The translations under genes were made by a program, and so were the position numbers. The notes below the pieces were generated by a model. The model ran no database searches and had not been told where the DNA came from. It saw only the letters and a list, made by a program, of their open reading frames with translations. Of a stretch of 64,000 bases of DNA, positions 11,303 to 22,946 are shown piece after piece; within the stretch, counting starts at the first letter, position 1, and every line of letters begins with the position of its first letter. Source of the stretch: Rhinopithecus roxellana (Eukaryota; Chordata; Mammalia; Primates; Cercopithecidae). The stretch lies in NCBI RefSeq assembly GCF_007565055.1, contig NC_044555.1, forward strand, positions 40,154,235 to 40,218,234. The letters are read 5' to 3'.

Positions 11303-12064
11303 CTATAAATTGCTTTGAGCAGTATGGCCATTTTTAAAGATATTGATTCTTTCTATCCATGAGCATGGGATGTTTTTCCATTTGTTTGTGTAATGCCTGA
11401 TTTCTTTGAGCAGTGCTTGGTAGCTCTCCTTGTAGATATTTTTCACTTTTCTGATTAGCTCTACTCTCAGGTATTTTATTATTCTTATGACAATTATAAA
11501 TGAGATTCTGTTCTTGATTGGGATCTCAGCTTGGATGTTGTTGGTGTAAAGAAATGCTAGTGACTTTTGCACATTGATTTTGTGTCCTGAGACTTTGCTG
11601 AAGTTGTTTTTCAGATTAAAAAGCTCTTGGGTGAAAAATTTGGGGTTTTCTAGATACAGGATCATATCTACAAACAGGGATAGGCTGATTTCCTCTCTTC
11701 CTGTTTGAATGCCCTTGATTTCATTTTCTTGCCTGATTCCTTTGTCCAGGGTCTCCAATACTATGTCGAATAGGAGTGCTGAGATAGGGCATCCTTTTCT
11801 TTTGCCAGTTTCTAAGGGGAATGCTTTCACCTTTTGCTCATTCAGTATGATATTGGCTGTGTGTTTGTCATAGATGGCTCTTGTCATTTTAATGTATATT
11901 CCTTCAGTACCTAATTTATTGAGAATTTTTAACATAAAGGAACATAGAATTTTATTGTCAGTCTTTTCCGCATCTGTCGAGATAATCATGTGGTTTTTGT
12001 CTTTAGTTCTGTTTATGTGATGAATCACATTTTTTGATTTGCATATGTTGAACCAACCTTGCAC
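11303..12064 (-). pseudogene. L1 ORF2p reverse transcriptase fragment, catalytic box damaged
   Basis: A 253-codon open frame covering the fingers/palm and part of the thumb region. STDAEK (first palm Asp) and the GCPISALLF loop are present. The FADD catalytic box reads FVDM because one codon is missing (plus strand 11663-11671), so one of the paired metal-binding aspartates is lost. No ATG of biological meaning starts it; it is an accidental open part of ORF2. Homology continues in other frames on both sides. Confidence 0.85.
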
Positions 12065-12246
12065 CCCAGGGATAAAGCCTAGTTGATTTTGATAGATAAG
12101 ATGTTTTTGTGCTGCTGGAATTGGTTTTCTAGTATTTTGTTAAACATTTTTGTATCTATGTTCATCAAAGATATTAACCTGAAGTTTTATTTTCTTGTGT
12201 CTCTGTCAGGTTTGGTATCAGCGTGTTGCTGACATCATAGAATTAG

Positions 12247-12271
12247 TTAAGGAGGAATTCCTCCTCCTTAA
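12247..12271. repeat. Perfect short palindrome in L1
   Basis: Arms TTAAGGAGGA and TCCTCCTTAA (10 bp each, no mismatch) flank ATTCC. The remembered L1 consensus here is not palindromic. Confidence 0.85.
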
Positions 12272-12853
12272 TTTTGTGGAATAGTTCCAGTAGGAATGGT
12301 ACCAGCTCTATACATCTGGTAGAATTCAGCTGTGAATCTATCTGGTCCTGAGGTTTTTTTGGTTGGTAGGCTATTTATTACTGCCTTAATTTCAGAACTC
12401 ATTATTGGTCTTTTCAGAGATTCAGTTTCTTCCTGGCTTTGTCTTGGGAGGGTATATGTGTCCAGGAATTTATCAGTTTATCTAGATTTTCTAGTTTATG
12501 TGCACAGAGGTGTTTATAGTATTCTCTGATGCTTGTTTGTATTTCTGTGAGGTCAATGGTGATATCCTCCTTATCATTTCTGATTGTGTTTATTTGATTC
12601 TTCTGGGTTTTTCTTCTATTAGTTTAGCTAGTGGTCTATTTTATTATTTTTTTCGAAATCAACAGCTCATAGATTTATTTATATTTGAATCTCCTTCAGT
12701 TCAACTCTTATTTTGGTTATTGCTTGTCTTCTGATAGCTTTGGGGTTGAGTTTCACTGGGTTCTTTAGTTCTTTTATTTGTGACGTTAGGTTGCTAAATT
12801 GAGATCTTTAAAAGTTTTTGATGTGGGCATTTAGTGCTACAAATTTCCCTCTT

Positions 12854-13161
12854 TTTATTTTTTTTTGATGGAGTCTCACTCAGTTGTCGAGGCTGGAGTG
12901 TAGTGGTGTAATGTTGGCTCACTGCAATCTTCACCTCCCAGGTTTGAGTGTTTCTCCGGCTCCAGCCTCCAAAGTAGCTGGGATTACAGGTGCCCATCGC
13001 CATGCCCACCACCATCCCTGGTTATTACTTTTTTAATTTTTAGTAGAGATGGGGTTTTTCCATGTTGGCCAGGCTTGTCTCGATCTTCTGATCTCAGGAG
13101 ATCCGCCCACCTAGGGCTCCCAAAGTGCTGGGATTACAAGCGTGAGCCACCTTGCCAGGCC
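12854..13161 (-). mobile_element. Alu element, older S/J-like, diverged
   Basis: Reverse-oriented Alu with a short poly-T start and ending CCACCTTGCCAGGCC. The target duplication is AAATTTCCCTCTT (12841-12853) against AGATTTCCATCTT (13162-13174), two differences. It interrupts L1 sequence that is continuous across the site. Confidence 0.9.
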
Positions 13162-13811
13162 AGATTTCCATCTTAACACTGACTTAGCTGTTTCTTAGAG
13201 GTTCTGGTAGATTGTATCTTTGTTCTCATTAGTTTCAAAGAACATCTTGATTTCTGTCTTACTTTCATTATTTACCCAAAAGTCATTCAGGAACAAGTTA
13301 CTCAATTTCCATGTAATTGTATGGTTTTGAGTGAATTTCTTAGTATTGATTTTCAGTTTGATTGTGCTGTGGTTCAAGAGGGTAGTTGTTATGATATCAG
13401 TTATTTTGCAATCATTGAGGAGGGTTTTATGTCCAATTATTTGATTGATTTTAGAGAATGTGCAATGTGGTGATAAAAAAAGCATATTCCACTGTTTGGG
13501 GGTGGAAATTTCTGTAAGTGTCTCTCAGTTCCATTTGATCAGTGCTGAGTTCAGCTCCTAAATATTTTGTTAATTTTTTGCCTCCATGATCTGTCTAATA
13601 TTGTCTGTGGGTTGTTAAAGTTTCTCCCTATTATTGCGGGGGCAGGAGTCTCAGTGTCTTTAAAGGTGTTTAAGAACTTGCTTTATAAATCTGGGTGTTC
13701 TTGTGTTGGGTACATATATATTTAAAATAGGTAGGCCTTCTTGTTGAATTAAACCCTTTACCATCATGTAATGCCCGCTTTAAAAAAAAAATCATTGTAG
13801 TTTAAAGTCTG

Positions 13812-14664
13812 AATGAAACAAATGATAGAACTAAGAAAAGAGATAAATATCAATACAATAATAGTGGCAGACTTCAATCCCCACTGACAGCACTAGACAG
13901 ATTATCAAGACAGAAAATCAACACGGAAATAGTGAACTTAAAGTGGCCTCTAGACCAAATTGACCTAACAGACATTTACAGAATATTCTACCCAACAACC
14001 AAAGAATATACAATCTCCTCATCAGCACATGTAACATTTTCCAAAATAGACTGTATGTTAGGTTACAAAATAAGTCTCAATAAATTTTTAAAAATCAAAA
14101 TTATATCATCTCATATCATAGAGAAATGAAAGAAGAAATCAATTCCAAGACAAACTCTCAAAACCACACAAATATATGAAAATTTAAAAACTTGGTGCTG
14201 AACAATGTTTGGATAAATAAAGTAAGAGGGACATTTTAAAAATGGTAACATATAAAAATAGAGAAACACCGTATCAAAACCTTGGAGATACAGCCAAAAG
14301 CAATGCTAAGAGGGAAGTTTGGAGCATTAAACGCTTGTATCAAGAAAACAGAATGATCACAAATTAATAACAGCATGTCACACCTCAAGGAACTAAAAAA
14401 AAAAAAAAAAGTAGAAACCAAATTCAATGCTAACAGAGGAAGAGGAATAAATAACAAAGTTCACAACATCACAGCAGAACTAAATGAACTTGAGACCAAA
14501 AACCCATACAAAGTATCAATTAAACTAGTTTATTTTTTGAAGCGATAAACAAAATTAATTAAATGCTAGCTAGATTAAAAATAGAGAAGATTCAAATAAG
14601 CACAATTAGAAATGAATTAGAAGATATTACAACTGATACAACAGAAATAGAAAATATTATCAGA
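13812..14664 (+). mobile_element. Old L1M: ORF2 endonuclease continuation (third segment)
   Basis: Picks up where 9651 left off: the CAATACAATAATAGTGGCAG region (GDFN box of the endonuclease), then the rest of the domain and the linker. Stops and frameshifts break it throughout; a 65-codon frame at 13932-14129 is the longest coding remnant. Confidence 0.82.
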
Positions 14665-14954
14665 GGCCAGGCTCAGTGGCTCATGCCTGTAATCCCAGCA
14701 CTTTGGGAGGCCGAGGCAGGCAGATCACCTGAGGTCAGGAGTTTGAGACCAGCCTGGCCAAAGTGGCAAAACGCTGTCTCTATTAAAAAGACAAAAAATA
14801 GCCAGACATCATGGTGGGGGTGGGCACCTGTAATCCCAGTTATTCGAGAGGCTGCGACAGGAGAATTATTTGATCCTGGGAGGTAGAGGTGGCAGTGAGC
14901 TGAGACCATGACATTGTACTCCAGCCTGGGTGACAGAGCAACACTCCATCTCAT
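14665..14954 (+). mobile_element. Alu element, AluS-like
   Basis: Full-length two-monomer Alu beginning GGCCAGGCTCAGTGGCTC and ending in CTCCATCTCA. The poly-A tail has become a TA/CA microsatellite. Inserted in L1M ORF2. Confidence 0.93.
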
Positions 14955-15085
14955 ATATATATACATATATATGTGTATATACATACACACACACACGTGT
15001 GTATTATTATACATATATAATATATAATACATATATAATATATATACACATACATGATACATATTATATCATGTATGTGTATATA
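14955..15085. repeat. (TA/CA)n microsatellite derived from the Alu tail
   Basis: Mixed TA, CA and GTGTA repeats directly after the Alu body, a common fate of Alu tails. Confidence 0.85.
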
Positions 15086-16667
15086 TCTCTATGGTCATGA
15101 CCTAGAAAATTTAAGGAAACAGCTAAATTCCTGGAACACATAACCTCTCAAGATTGAACCAGTAAGAAATAAAAATTTTCTATAGACTAACAATGAATAG
15201 TGGGATTGAATGAGTAATTTAAAAATCTCCCCACAAAAAAGAAGCCTAAGACCAGATGGATTCACAACCTAATTCTACCAGAATTACAAAGAAGAACTGG
15301 TACCAATCCCATTGTAACAGTTTTAACAAATTAAGGAGAAGTGAATCCTCCCTAACTAATTACATGCAGCCAGTTTCACTCTGATACCAAAGCCAGGCAA
15401 AGAAACAAAGAAAACTGCAGACTACTACTCTTGGCGAAAATAGATGCAAAAGTTCTGAACAATACATGAGTAAACCAAATCCAATAGCTCATCAAAAAAA
15501 GTAATGCATCACAATCAAGTGGATTTTATCCTAGAGATGCGAGGGTGGTTCAACATATAAAAATCAATAAATGTAGCTCACCACATTAACAGAATTAAGG
15601 ACAAAAGCCATATAATCATCTCAATAGATGCAAAAAATCCTTTTATAAAATTCAGCATTACTGCATAATTAAAACACTCAACAAACTATGCATAGAAGAA
15701 ACATACCCCAAATAATAAAAACCGTATATAATAGACACATAGCCAACATCATAGCAAAAGCTTTCAGCTGTTCTTCTTAGAAATGAAAAAAGAAAAGGGT
15801 GCTCACTTGCAACCCTCCTATTACAACATAGTACTGGAAGTCCTAGCCAGAGCAATCAGTTAAGAGGAAGAAATAAAAGGCATCCAGATTGAAAAGAGAA
15901 AGGCTAATTATTTCCGTTTGCTTATCATATGATCTTATACCTAAAAAACTCTAAAGACTCCATCAAAGTACTCCTAGATTTAATACATGAATTTAATAAC
16001 ATTTCAGGATACAACATCAATGTACAAAAATTAGTAGCATTTCTATACACCAATACTGATCAAGCTGAGAACCAAATCAAAATGTCAAACCTAATTACAA
16101 TAGCTACAAGAAAAAATAAATCTCTAGGTATGCATTTAATCGAGGAGATAAAAGATTGCTACAAGGAAAACTGTAAGAAAGTGATGAAAGAAATCCTAAA
16201 TGACAAAGATAAATGAAAAACAAAATCCCATGCTCATAATTTGAAATAATCAATCATTAAAATGACCATACTCCACAAAGCAATTTACAGATGTAATGCC
16301 ATTCCTATCAAAATACTTATGTCATTTTTCACAGAATTAGTAAAGATCCAAAAATTCATAAGGAAAAAAGCCAGAAAAGCTAAAGCAATTCTAAGCAAAA
16401 AGAACAAAGCTGGAGGCATCACATTAACTGACCTCAAATTATATTAAAAGGCTATAGTAACCAAAACCACACGGTACTTGTACAATATTGGACACATAGA
16501 TCAATGGAACAGAATAGACAACCTAGAAATAAAGCCACATACCTACAGTCTATTGATCCTCAACAAAGTTGACAAAAACACAGAGCAAGGAAAGAACATC
16601 CTATTCGATAAATGTTGCTGGGAAAATTGGCTAGTCATACACAGAATAATGAAACCGGATCTGTAAA
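15086..16667 (+). mobile_element. Old L1M: ORF2 reverse transcriptase and downstream (fourth segment)
   Basis: Plus-strand L1 ORF2 from AAGCCTAAGACCAGATGGAT (about 15242) through the palm region and the VQKLVAFLYTN stretch (15929-16216) to the GKNILFDKCCWENWL region (16478-16666). Homology stops near 16667. Three short frames are ORF2 fragments in changing frames, so it is non-coding. Confidence 0.85.
15929..16666 (+). pseudogene. L1M ORF2p post-palm fragment in three frames
   Basis: Frames at 15929-16216, 16262-16447 and 16478-16666 successively encode NINVQKLVAFLYT, HKAIYRCNAIPIKI and QWNRIDNLEIKPHTYS, conserved landmarks of the ORF2p region after the reverse transcriptase palm. Frame changes and stops separate them. 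Confidence 0.82.
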
Positions 16668-17480
16668 ACAAGGTCTTTTACTTTGTTGATTGTTTCTTTT
16701 GATGTGCAAAAACTTTGTATAAGCAGCTAAAAAAAAACATATAAATGAGCTCCAATACATTCGGCAGCAAACTTCTCAGTGGGAACCTTAGGGGCCAGAA
16801 AAGAGTGAGTCGACATATTCATTGTGCTGAAGGAGGAAAAACAAACTTTCATGCTAGAATAGCACATCCAGCAAAAAAATAACCTTCAAACATGAAAGAT
16901 AAATAAAGACTTTCCTAGATAAGCAATAGCGGAGGGATTTTTGTCAACACTGGACCAGTTCTACCAGAAATGCTAAAGGGAGTTATTCATTGTGAAAGAA
17001 AAAATGATCAATAATAAATCATCTCAAGATGTAAAACTCATTAGTAATACTAAGCACAAAAACAAATACAGAATATTCTAACACTGTAACTTTGATGTGC
17101 AAACTACTCATATCTTGAGTAGGAAGACTAAAAGAAAAACCTATCAAAAGTAATAAGTACAATAACTTTATGAAATAATAGTATAAAAATTATAAATAGA
17201 GATAACAAAATGTCAAGAAGTGGGGGGATGGTGATGTTAAAGTTTAAAATTTTTAATTTTTTTTGCTTTTAAATTTTTGTGTGTGATTCAAATTAAGTTG
17301 TCATCAGTTTAAAATATTCGGTTGTAAAATATTATATGAGAGCCTCGTGGTAACCTCAAATCAATAATCTACAACGGATACACAAAAAAGCAAAAAATTA
17401 AAACATACTACTAGAAAATCACTTCACACAAAGAAGAAATATTGATATATTCTGTGAATTTAGTCTATCACTAAATTTTT
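16668..17480 (+). mobile_element. Old L1M mosaic: ORF1 3' end and spacer
   Basis: After a short patch that looks like reverse-oriented L1 (about 16675-16720), the plus strand resembles an L1M ORF1 end: GAGCTCCAATACATTCGGCA, CCAGCAAAAAAATAACCTTC and AGAAATGCTAAAGGGAGTTA. Further right it decays to AT-rich sequence. The order ORF2 then ORF1 means this is a separate L1 insertion or a rearrangement. Confidence 0.55.
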
Positions 17481-17484
17481 GTGA

Positions 17485-19010
17485 TTGACATATGCTGATG
17501 TGCATTACTATAGTTTAATCATTTTAATTGTTTTACAATATTGCACTATATTACTTTACCACAATTTCTTCATCTATTCCATTTTGGTAGATATTTGGGG
17601 GTTTGTCAGTTTTTACTTTTGGCTTTTTGTTATACATTTCTTCTTGAGCACCTGTACAAATGCCATCTGAGGCATAAGTAGAAGTAACATTTTTAGGGCA
17701 TGTACATATTCAACATTACTTAAAAAAAATGTTTTTCTAAAGGTCTATACCAACTTAAACTCTCAACTGAAGCACATGATAATTTTATCTACCATAGAAT
17801 AGCAAACAATTAGTGTCTTTGTTTAGTCTTATTCATGTTTGTTTAGTGTTAATGTTTGTTTGATATTAGTTTCATGTTAGTATCTTTGCTCATACTTAGT
17901 ATTATGGGCTAAATTATGTACCCTTGAAATTTATGAGCTAAATAATATACCCTTGGATGTTGAAGTGCTAACCCCCAGCACCTCATAATGTGACTGTATT
18001 TGGACATAGGGTCCTTAATAAGAAAATTCAGATAAAATGAAGTCATATGGATGAACTGTCATCTAATATGACTGGTATCCTTATAAGAAGAGGAAATTAG
18101 AACATATACAACACACAGAAGAATGACTATGTAAGGGCACAGTGAGAAGACCACCACCTGCAAGCCAGAGAGAGAGGCCTCAGAAGAAACCAAATGTGCC
18201 AATAACCTGATCTTGGACTTCTCACTTTCTGAATTGTAAGATAATAAAATTAAGCTATTCTGAGCCACCTAGTCTGTAGTATTTTTTATGGCAGCCTTAG
18301 CAAATTAGTACACTTAGTGGTGTCTGAATTTTTTATTTTCATTATTCTAATGAATGTGAAATGGTGTCTGATTTTAATTTGTATTTTCTTTCTGACTAAT
18401 ATAGTTGAGCATGTTTTCAAATGCTTATTGAACACATATGTCTCTGCTTATGTAGAAAGCCCTTTCGTCACTTTTGTATATTGCTTTATTAGTAGATTAC
18501 TTATCTTTACCTATTGGTTTGTAGTTTTTTTTGTAATTATCTCAAAATATATTCTGAAAAGCAAGCCTTTGTCAAATGATATGTATGATAAATATGTTTT
18601 CCCTGATGTTTTCCCTGTCATGGAGTGCCTTTTCACTTTCTTTGTCACTTGCACCTTTTTATCTTGTGTAAAATATCTAGTCATAGAAATATTATCATGC
18701 CTTTTTCTAAAAGTTTTCAAGTACTATTCTTGTATGTTGAAGTACTTAATATATCTATAGTTGTATTCTGTGGAGGTATACAATAAGAATCCAGTTAATT
18801 TTTTTTTTTCTGTGTGGGTAACCACTCATTCCAACACCACATATTAATGGTTTTTATACAGGTATTGACTAAATTCTGCACTATTTTCCTGCATTTATTT
18901 ATTTGCCAGTACAATACGATCCTATTACTATGACCTTATCATGGGTCTTATAATGAGCCTTAATAATGTCTTGATAGCTGATAGGACAAGTAGAAATTGT
19001 CCCTTTACTG
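17485..19010 (-). mobile_element. Old L1M ORF2 remnant, split by an LTR
   Basis: The reverse strand resembles the C-terminal ORF2 region: TCTAATGAATGTGAAATGGT (about 18347), AGCAAGCCTTTGTCAAATGA (about 18560) and CATTCCAACACCACATATTA (about 18828) align with known antisense L1 landmarks. An MLT1 LTR sits at 17900-18312. Very diverged; ends are approximate. Confidence 0.6.
17900..18312 (+). mobile_element. Solo MLT1 LTR (MLT1B/C-like MaLR)
   Basis: About 413 bp with hallmarks TGAAGTGCTAACCCCCAGCA, GGTATCCTTATAAGAAGAGG and a final TATGGCAGCCTTAGCAAAT. Plus orientation. It interrupts older minus-strand L1. Confidence 0.85.
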
Positions 19011-20939
19011 TGCTCTTAGTGAAGAATATCATTGCTACTCCTAGACCTTGGCTCTCCAAAGGGAGTTAAATAATCCGTAAAATTCCACTAAAAATACTAA
19101 AAATCTTGTTCAAATTTTGATTCGAATTGCCCCAAAACACAAATCAATATAATAATAGACTTCTTTGACATATAGTCTATTTTATTCATGAACATAACGT
19201 TTTTTTTATTAATTTAGTTCTTTTTAATATTCTAAATATTTTGCGTTATTTTCTATGTAAATATATTACAAATCTTAAAATTTTAACATATATATGCTAT
19301 TTTGGTGGTATTAAAGATTGAGGCTTTTAATGTTTTGTGTTGTAAAAAAATGCCATTACCTTTTAAAAAATTACACTGTCTCTGTTCATCCTGTCAAACA
19401 CTTTGTAGGTATTTATTAAAGTCAACAGAAACAATCATATAATCTGGAAGGCAGGTCACTTGCAATTATTTTTTTCTAATCTTTATCACTTTAAGTTTTC
19501 CTACTTCATTTAATTGTTTTGACTGAATATATGTTCTTCTTTAAGGGGAATAAAATATGTGTGGTGAGGGGCATTCTATATTTAATTAAGATTTGGAAAT
19601 TCTGTGTTAAACAAATGAAAATATTCCAGGCAAATTTTCTAAAGATTATTTCAAAAGATAATTCTTCTAGAAACAATAGGTTTTAACCTGCTTTCTCCTC
19701 TACCCTTGGAGAGGCATATTAAAGCTTCTGGGAAGTCAGGCAGAGAAATACAAATATTTAACTATATTTGGTTTATTATTTACCAAACTTACATGACCAT
19801 GGCATCTTGTCTATGTCTATGGAATCTATTACTGTTTCACCCAGTTATATTTCACTGAACAAAGTTTGGGAAATGCTCTAAATAGCAAAACACTGATTGA
19901 ACTTACAAGGTCAGATAATTAATCTGTCTCTACCACAGTAATGAAGGAAATAATTTCTAATCTATGATGCTGAGAAGAAAGTCCTTGTGAGCCCTATAGT
20001 GCTGTAATGTGAGATGTTGGTTCCGTATTAACTGTATGACTGGATGGTCTCTGGAAATGGGGAAAATAAATTAGATATGTTGTTCTGCAGGACCTTGGAA
20101 ATGTAGGGAGAATTCTGAAAGGCGAGCATTTGAATATTCCTTTATGATTATTAAACATGTCTAAAAGAATTGATACTAGGTGGTATGATCACAACTCAGA
20201 CTTCTGTGATTTTTTCCTATATAACAATAATCAGAAAAACATTCTTCTACATTATCAAATTTACATTTAAAAATCGATATAATTTCTTGATCACTTAAGT
20301 GGCAAATTGTGATTAAAATTCAGGCAAATTGTCATTAAAATTTTGCACAACAATTTTTAACTGGCTACCTAATGGTTAGTCAATAAAGTTTAGTGCGCAT
20401 TAGTATGTCTCTAAATTTTGTTTAGCTTTAATTAGTATGTTTCTAAATTTAGGCTTATAGTTTCCAATGTCAAGATACATGGCGCTAATCTTTTGGAAAG
20501 CTGTAGAATGGTGAAATATAAGGCTTTCCAACTTAGAAAAGTAAGAAAATTTTCTGCCTAGTACTAATAATTTTCCATTCAATTCTGGAAACTCTATTTA
20601 TTACTACTTACAATATATACTACCCATGAAGGACTTAAAGCCCAATGTTCTGTTATGTTTTGCCTAACTTTTAGATAGCAGCATTCCATATTGGTTAAGA
20701 AAAAAAAAAAAAAGAAATGCAGACTGATTTGGCCACTGGGAGAAAAGTTTGAGGACAGATACAATGCAAAATTCTTGTTCTGACAGGAAGGCATTGATTC
20801 ATCCCTACTACTTTCTGTAAGTCCAGCTATGAACTCTGAAATAATGTAAAAACCAAACAGAGAAGAATGACACAAATGGTAAGCAGAAGGAATAACAGTT
20901 TGGTGCTTAAGGATAAAAAGAACAAAACTGAATTAAGGA
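19011..20939. other. No gene or repeat confidently recognised
   Basis: About 1.9 kb of AT-rich DNA. 19011-19450 may be further decayed L1. 19600-20900 looks single-copy. Open frames of 60 and 93 codons on the minus strand (20400-20875) match no family I know. Confidence 0.4.
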
Positions 20940-22388
20940 CCCAGCCACAACAAGTGGCTTGGCCTTGGCAGCTTTGGGGTCACAATAGGCCTAACATGTT
21001 CCTCCCTGACAAAGAGACACTGAGGTAAATAGTGGGATCATTCAGAAACTAACATGCTACACCAAGTACTAAACCCAGAAAATACTACCTGTTACTCTAA
21101 GGCAAGGAGGTTTCCACCACAATAAGAGTCTCACCAGAGAAGCCTCTTTCCTCACAAGCTGTAGACTCTCTTTCACATCAAGAGATACTAAGGCAGCCTA
21201 GCCTGGTGAAATCAGTTGAGTTCTCTCAGGCAACATCAGCAAAGACCACAGGGAGCCACAGTACCATCAAATCAACCAAACAGATCAAAATAACACTGCC
21301 AATCTCTGAAAAATAAGCTGTCACTGGAATTACATCCCACATATGTAAACTAGGTCTTTATGCTAAATGTGACTGTGAAAATTGAAACAAATAAGAACCA
21401 GGGGCTTTTTACATGATAGACACAATTTCCAATGTATAATCGGAAAAAACCTATTATACCAATAAATACAAAAATCACAAATTTAATGAAAAAAGACAAC
21501 TGACAACAATATTAAGATGAATCAAACGTTGGAATTATCTGACAAATATTTTGAAATAGCCATAATAAGAATGCTTCAACGATTAATGACAAATTTTCTT
21601 TAAACAAGCCAAAACATTCTGCAAAGAAATAGAAGTTACAAAAAAGAAGAAAATGAAAAATATAAAAGTAAAATATTATAAGTGAAGTTTGAAATAAATT
21701 AAAAAACAACAACAAAAAAAAATACCTAATTGTACCCTGAATGGGCACAATAACATAGTAGAGATGACAGAAGATAAAATCAATAGCTTTGGAAACAGGT
21801 CAGAAGAATTGACCTGAAGAACTCAGGAGACTTAGACTAAGGAAAAAATAAGAAGGACCATCAACAACTTGTATGACAATAACAAAACACCTAACATTCA
21901 TATAATTCGAATCCTGGAAGGAGAATAGATAAAAGGAGAATTGCAAAAAACATGTGAAGAAATACTTAGCTGGAAGTTCTCAGTTTTGAAACAATCAACA
22001 ACAAAAAACCATACAGATTCACAGAGCTTAGCAAAACCTAAATAATATAAGCTCACAGAAGTACACGTCAAGAAATATTAGATTAAATCTCTGAAAACTA
22101 AAGATGAAAATAAATTGAAAGCAGCAAAGACAAATTACACATTAACTACAGGGGAAAAAAAACACTTCAAATAAGCATGGATTTTTTAGCTGAAACAGAT
22201 TTTTTAATGCTGAGAGAAAATAATTAAAACTCTGAAATCTAAATATGATAAAACTAAGTAGAGTAAAGGGAAATAAATAATTCTTATATAAAGAAAACTG
22301 AAACAGTTTGTCACTAGCACACGTATCCTTAAAGACGGGCTAAAGAATAATCTTCAGACAGGACATTATTTAAAAAAAAAGTACTCTT
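20940..22388 (+). mobile_element. Old L1M/HAL1-like 5' region and ORF1
   Basis: 21740-22380 carries an ORF1-like succession: a GAAGATAAAATCAATAGC region, TGACCTGAAGAACTCAGGAG, CCTGGAAGGAGAATAG and AAAGCAGCAAAGACAAATTA. This fits L1M or half-L1 (HAL1) ORF1, heavily decayed. 20940-21740 may be its 5' UTR. No frame remains open. Confidence 0.5.
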
Positions 22389-22669
22389 GGCCGGGCGCGG
22401 TGGCTCAAGCCTGTAATCCCAGCACTTTGGGAGGCCGAGACGGGCGGATCACGAGGTCAGGAGATCGAGACCATCCTGGCTAACACGGTGAAACCCCGTC
22501 TCTACTAAAAAATACAACAAACTAGCCGGGCGAGGTGGCCGGCGCCTGTAGTCCCAGCTACTCGGGAGGCTGAGGCAGGAGAATGGCGGGAACCCAGGAG
22601 GCAGAGCTTGCAGTGAGCTGAGATCCAGCCACTGCACTCCAGCCTGGGCGACAGAGGGAGACTCCGTCT

Positions 22670-22723
<54 letters not shown>
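22389..22723 (+). mobile_element. Full-length AluY, Old World monkey type, 53-base A tail
   Basis: Begins GGCCGGGCGCGGTGGCTCAA, with GGCGGGAACCC and GATCCAGCCACTGC, and ends in about 53 uninterrupted A residues (22671-22723). The target duplication GTACTCTT, plus preceding A residues, is at 22381-22388 and 22724-22731. The pure long tail and perfect duplication indicate a young insertion. Confidence 0.97.
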
Positions 22724-22726
<3 letters not shown>

Positions 22727-22777
22727 CTCTTGTAGCATCATACAAGAGGAGGAAACAATGGAAAGAGCAAAAAAATT

Positions 22778-22946
22778 AACATACAGGCATGGTTGCAGGC
22801 ATCTGTAATCCCAGCTACTCAGGAGGTTGTGTCAGGAGAATCGCTTGAACCTGAGAGGCAGAGGTTGCAGTGAGCCAAGATTATGCCCCCTGCACTTCAG
22901 CATGGACAACAGAAACTCTGTCTCAAAAAAAAAAAAAAAAAAAAAA
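22778..22946 (+). mobile_element. Alu right-monomer fragment
   Basis: About 145 bp from CAGGCATGGTTGCAGGCATC through the right half of Alu, with an A tail at 22926-22946. The left monomer is absent, so it is either 5'-truncated or a free right monomer. Confidence 0.88.

Larger units (their letters stand above)
10833..13811 (-). mobile_element. Older L1 (L1PB/L1MA-like), internally deleted, split by an Alu
   Basis: On the reverse strand it carries a 3' UTR and ORF2 end (10833-11245), then jumps near 11250 to sequence normally about 1 kb further upstream in ORF2, so an internal segment is missing. From 11256 it runs through the reverse transcriptase and endonuclease regions to about 13811. An Alu sits at 12854-13161. 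Likely degraded target repeats are AATAAAATAAATTG on the left and AATGAAACAAATGATAG on the right, which fits insertion into the surrounding plus-strand L1M. Confidence 0.82.

Noticed and set aside
18317..18760. 147-codon hydrophobic frame as a membrane protein
   Set aside because: It is the antisense of decayed L1 ORF2, where A-rich coding strands give F/L/I-rich reverse frames.
22449..22745. Phenylalanine-run open frames
   Set aside because: They are the reverse of an AluY with its poly-A tail; not a gene.
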